Shown here in pieces: positions 63,362 through 64,000 of a stretch of 64,000 nt of DNA (position 1 is its first letter; each line of letters begins with the position of its first letter). The notes under the pieces were generated by a model. The model searched no databases and was not told where the DNA came from. It worked only from the letters and a program-made list of their open reading frames with translations. This DNA comes from an uncultured Paracoccaceae bacterium (lineage in GTDB: Bacteria; Pseudomonadota; Alphaproteobacteria; Rhodobacterales; Rhodobacteraceae): contig CANMQO010000007.1 of the NCBI GenBank assembly GCA_947500055.1, positions 62,001 to 126,000 of the forward strand, given 5' to 3'. The position numbers were made by a program, and so were the translations under genes.

Positions 63362-63997
63362 CTAGCCCCAGGGGTTCAGGATGATTTTGGGTGCTGCAAC
63401 CTTGCCCGCCCGCAGGTCGGCAAAGGCGCTTGCCCCGTCGGAAAGCGGCCGCTGTTCTGTCCAGTCAAGTGACCTCAGCCTGCCGTCAAAGATCGCCGCA
63501 GCGGTATCCCGGAAATCCTGCATCGTATAGGTATAGGTGCCGATAAAGGTGATTTCCTGCAAGGTCATCCGCCGCACATCCAGCCCGCCTGTATCTTCGC
63601 CCAGCCCCACATGGGCGATCACCCCGCCGGGGCTGACCCGTTCTGAGGCCAGTTTGCGCGTTGCTGCATAACCAACGGCGTCGATGATCAGTGAGGAGTT
63701 ATCCTGCGTTTCTGCCACGGCTGTTTGTCCGCAGCGGTCCTGCAGGAAAGCGCGTCTTGTGTCATTGGGTTCGACAATGGTGACATTGTCCATTCCCATC
63801 GCCCTAAGGGCAAGGGCCGCTGCCAATCCGATTGCCCCGCCACCGATCACCAGTGCGTCGCTTGCCATGCACGGATGCAATGCGGCCAGTGCCAGTCTTG
63901 CGGCATGCCAACTGACTGCGAGCGGTTCGGCGAGGGCTGCTTTTTCAAACGGAACGTCATCGGGCACCGTCACCAGATTGCTGTCCGGCATGGCCAC
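63362..63997 (-). CDS. Zinc-type alcohol dehydrogenase, C-terminal part (runs off the window)
   Basis: The last 212 residues of a medium-chain dehydrogenase. ALVIGGGAIGLAAALALRAMG (NAD(P)-binding, from about the 48th visible residue) and the late WTEQRPLSDGASAFADLRAGKVAAPKIIL are typical; the N-terminal catalytic zinc half lies beyond the window edge. In this context it may oxidise 2,3-dihydroxypropane-1-sulfonate (HpsO/HpsP-like) upstream of sulfolactate; this is inference from neighbours only. Confidence 0.75.
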   Translation of the reverse strand: MAMPDSNLVTVPDDVPFEKAALAEPLAVSWHAARLALAALHPCMASDALVIGGGAIGLAAALALRAMGMDNVTIVEPNDTRRAFLQDRCGQTAVAETQDNSSLIIDAVGYAATRKLASERVSPGGVIAHVGLGEDTGGLDVRRMTLQEITFIGTYTYTMQDFRDTAAAIFDGRLRSLDWTEQRPLSDGASAFADLRAGKVAAPKIILNPWG

Positions 63998-64000
63998 GAA

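Overview
The window looks like chromosomal DNA of a marine alphaproteobacterium of the Rhodobacterales (Roseobacter group). This rests on a circularly permuted two-piece tmRNA gene, a RecA preceded by the alphaproteobacterial SOS box GAAC-N7-GAAC, the F1-ATPase inhibitor zeta subunit (DUF1476) beside purC, an SspB-alpha adaptor, an RNase E with an acidic insertion in its S1 domain, a split B12-dependent methionine synthase, and sulfonate (sulfolactate/cysteate) catabolism. Most of the window is ordinary core genome with tight operons. No rRNA operon, CRISPR array, prophage or insertion sequence was seen.

Layout. 0-3.1 kb: virulence-factor family protein, Ppx/GppA phosphatase, RlmE, MAPEG protein. 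3.1-7.1 kb: glycerol-3-phosphate regulon (GlpR-like repressor, glpD, glpK). 7.1-14.5 kb: tandem hairpins, sulfotransferase-like protein, recA, alaS, DUF1330, MOSC protein, a second hairpin element, typA. 14.7-17.1 kb: TbpB-like lipoprotein, icd, a CAU tRNA. 17.4-20.8 kb: purM-purN, rnd, sufE. 20.8-25.6 kb: DUF1638 protein, small membrane protein, corrinoid protein, CuyA-like sulfo-lyase with divergent LysR regulator, homocysteine methyltransferase. 25.9-28.0 kb: ATPase zeta inhibitor and purC-purS-purQ. 28.1-34.5 kb: DctB/DctD-like two-component system and rne. 34.7-36.5 kb: an accessory-looking LysR / small protein / tag cassette. 36.6-42.7 kb: TusA, CcdA, alpha/beta-hydrolase plus cytochrome P450 pair, small proteins, RHH protein, DUF4169, fumC. 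42.9-45.0 kb: orphan small genes and SspB. 45.1-48 kb: chrA and a rhodanese-ChrB fusion, DUF1194. 48.1-51.2 kb: PilJ-N-like secreted protein, ssrA, two membrane proteins. 51.5-59.0 kb: RND efflux pair, msrB, olsB, ABC-F ATPase, an ACP-like protein. 59.2-64.0 kb: desaturase, VOC protein, and a leftward sulfolactate operon (Zn-alcohol dehydrogenase running off the window, universal stress protein, ComD, ComE, SlcD-like FMN dehydrogenase).

How the parts fit. SlcD-like plus ComDE would turn sulfolactate into sulfopyruvate and sulfoacetaldehyde. The CuyA-like enzyme about 38 kb away could take the other branch through cysteate. The corrinoid protein and the Cys/Zn homocysteine methyltransferase look like pieces of a split MetH. 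The ssrA tag and SspB together supply ClpXP-dependent ribosome-rescue proteolysis.

The most unusual items are the permuted ssrA gene, two loci of tandem hairpins with compensatory base changes, a roughly 95-bp dispersed element containing an 11-bp periodic repeat (31.2 kb and 49.5 kb), a DctD-like regulator without the sigma-54 GAFTGA loop, and an acyl-carrier-like protein lacking the phosphopantetheine serine. All calls are by reading the sequence; no database search was run.
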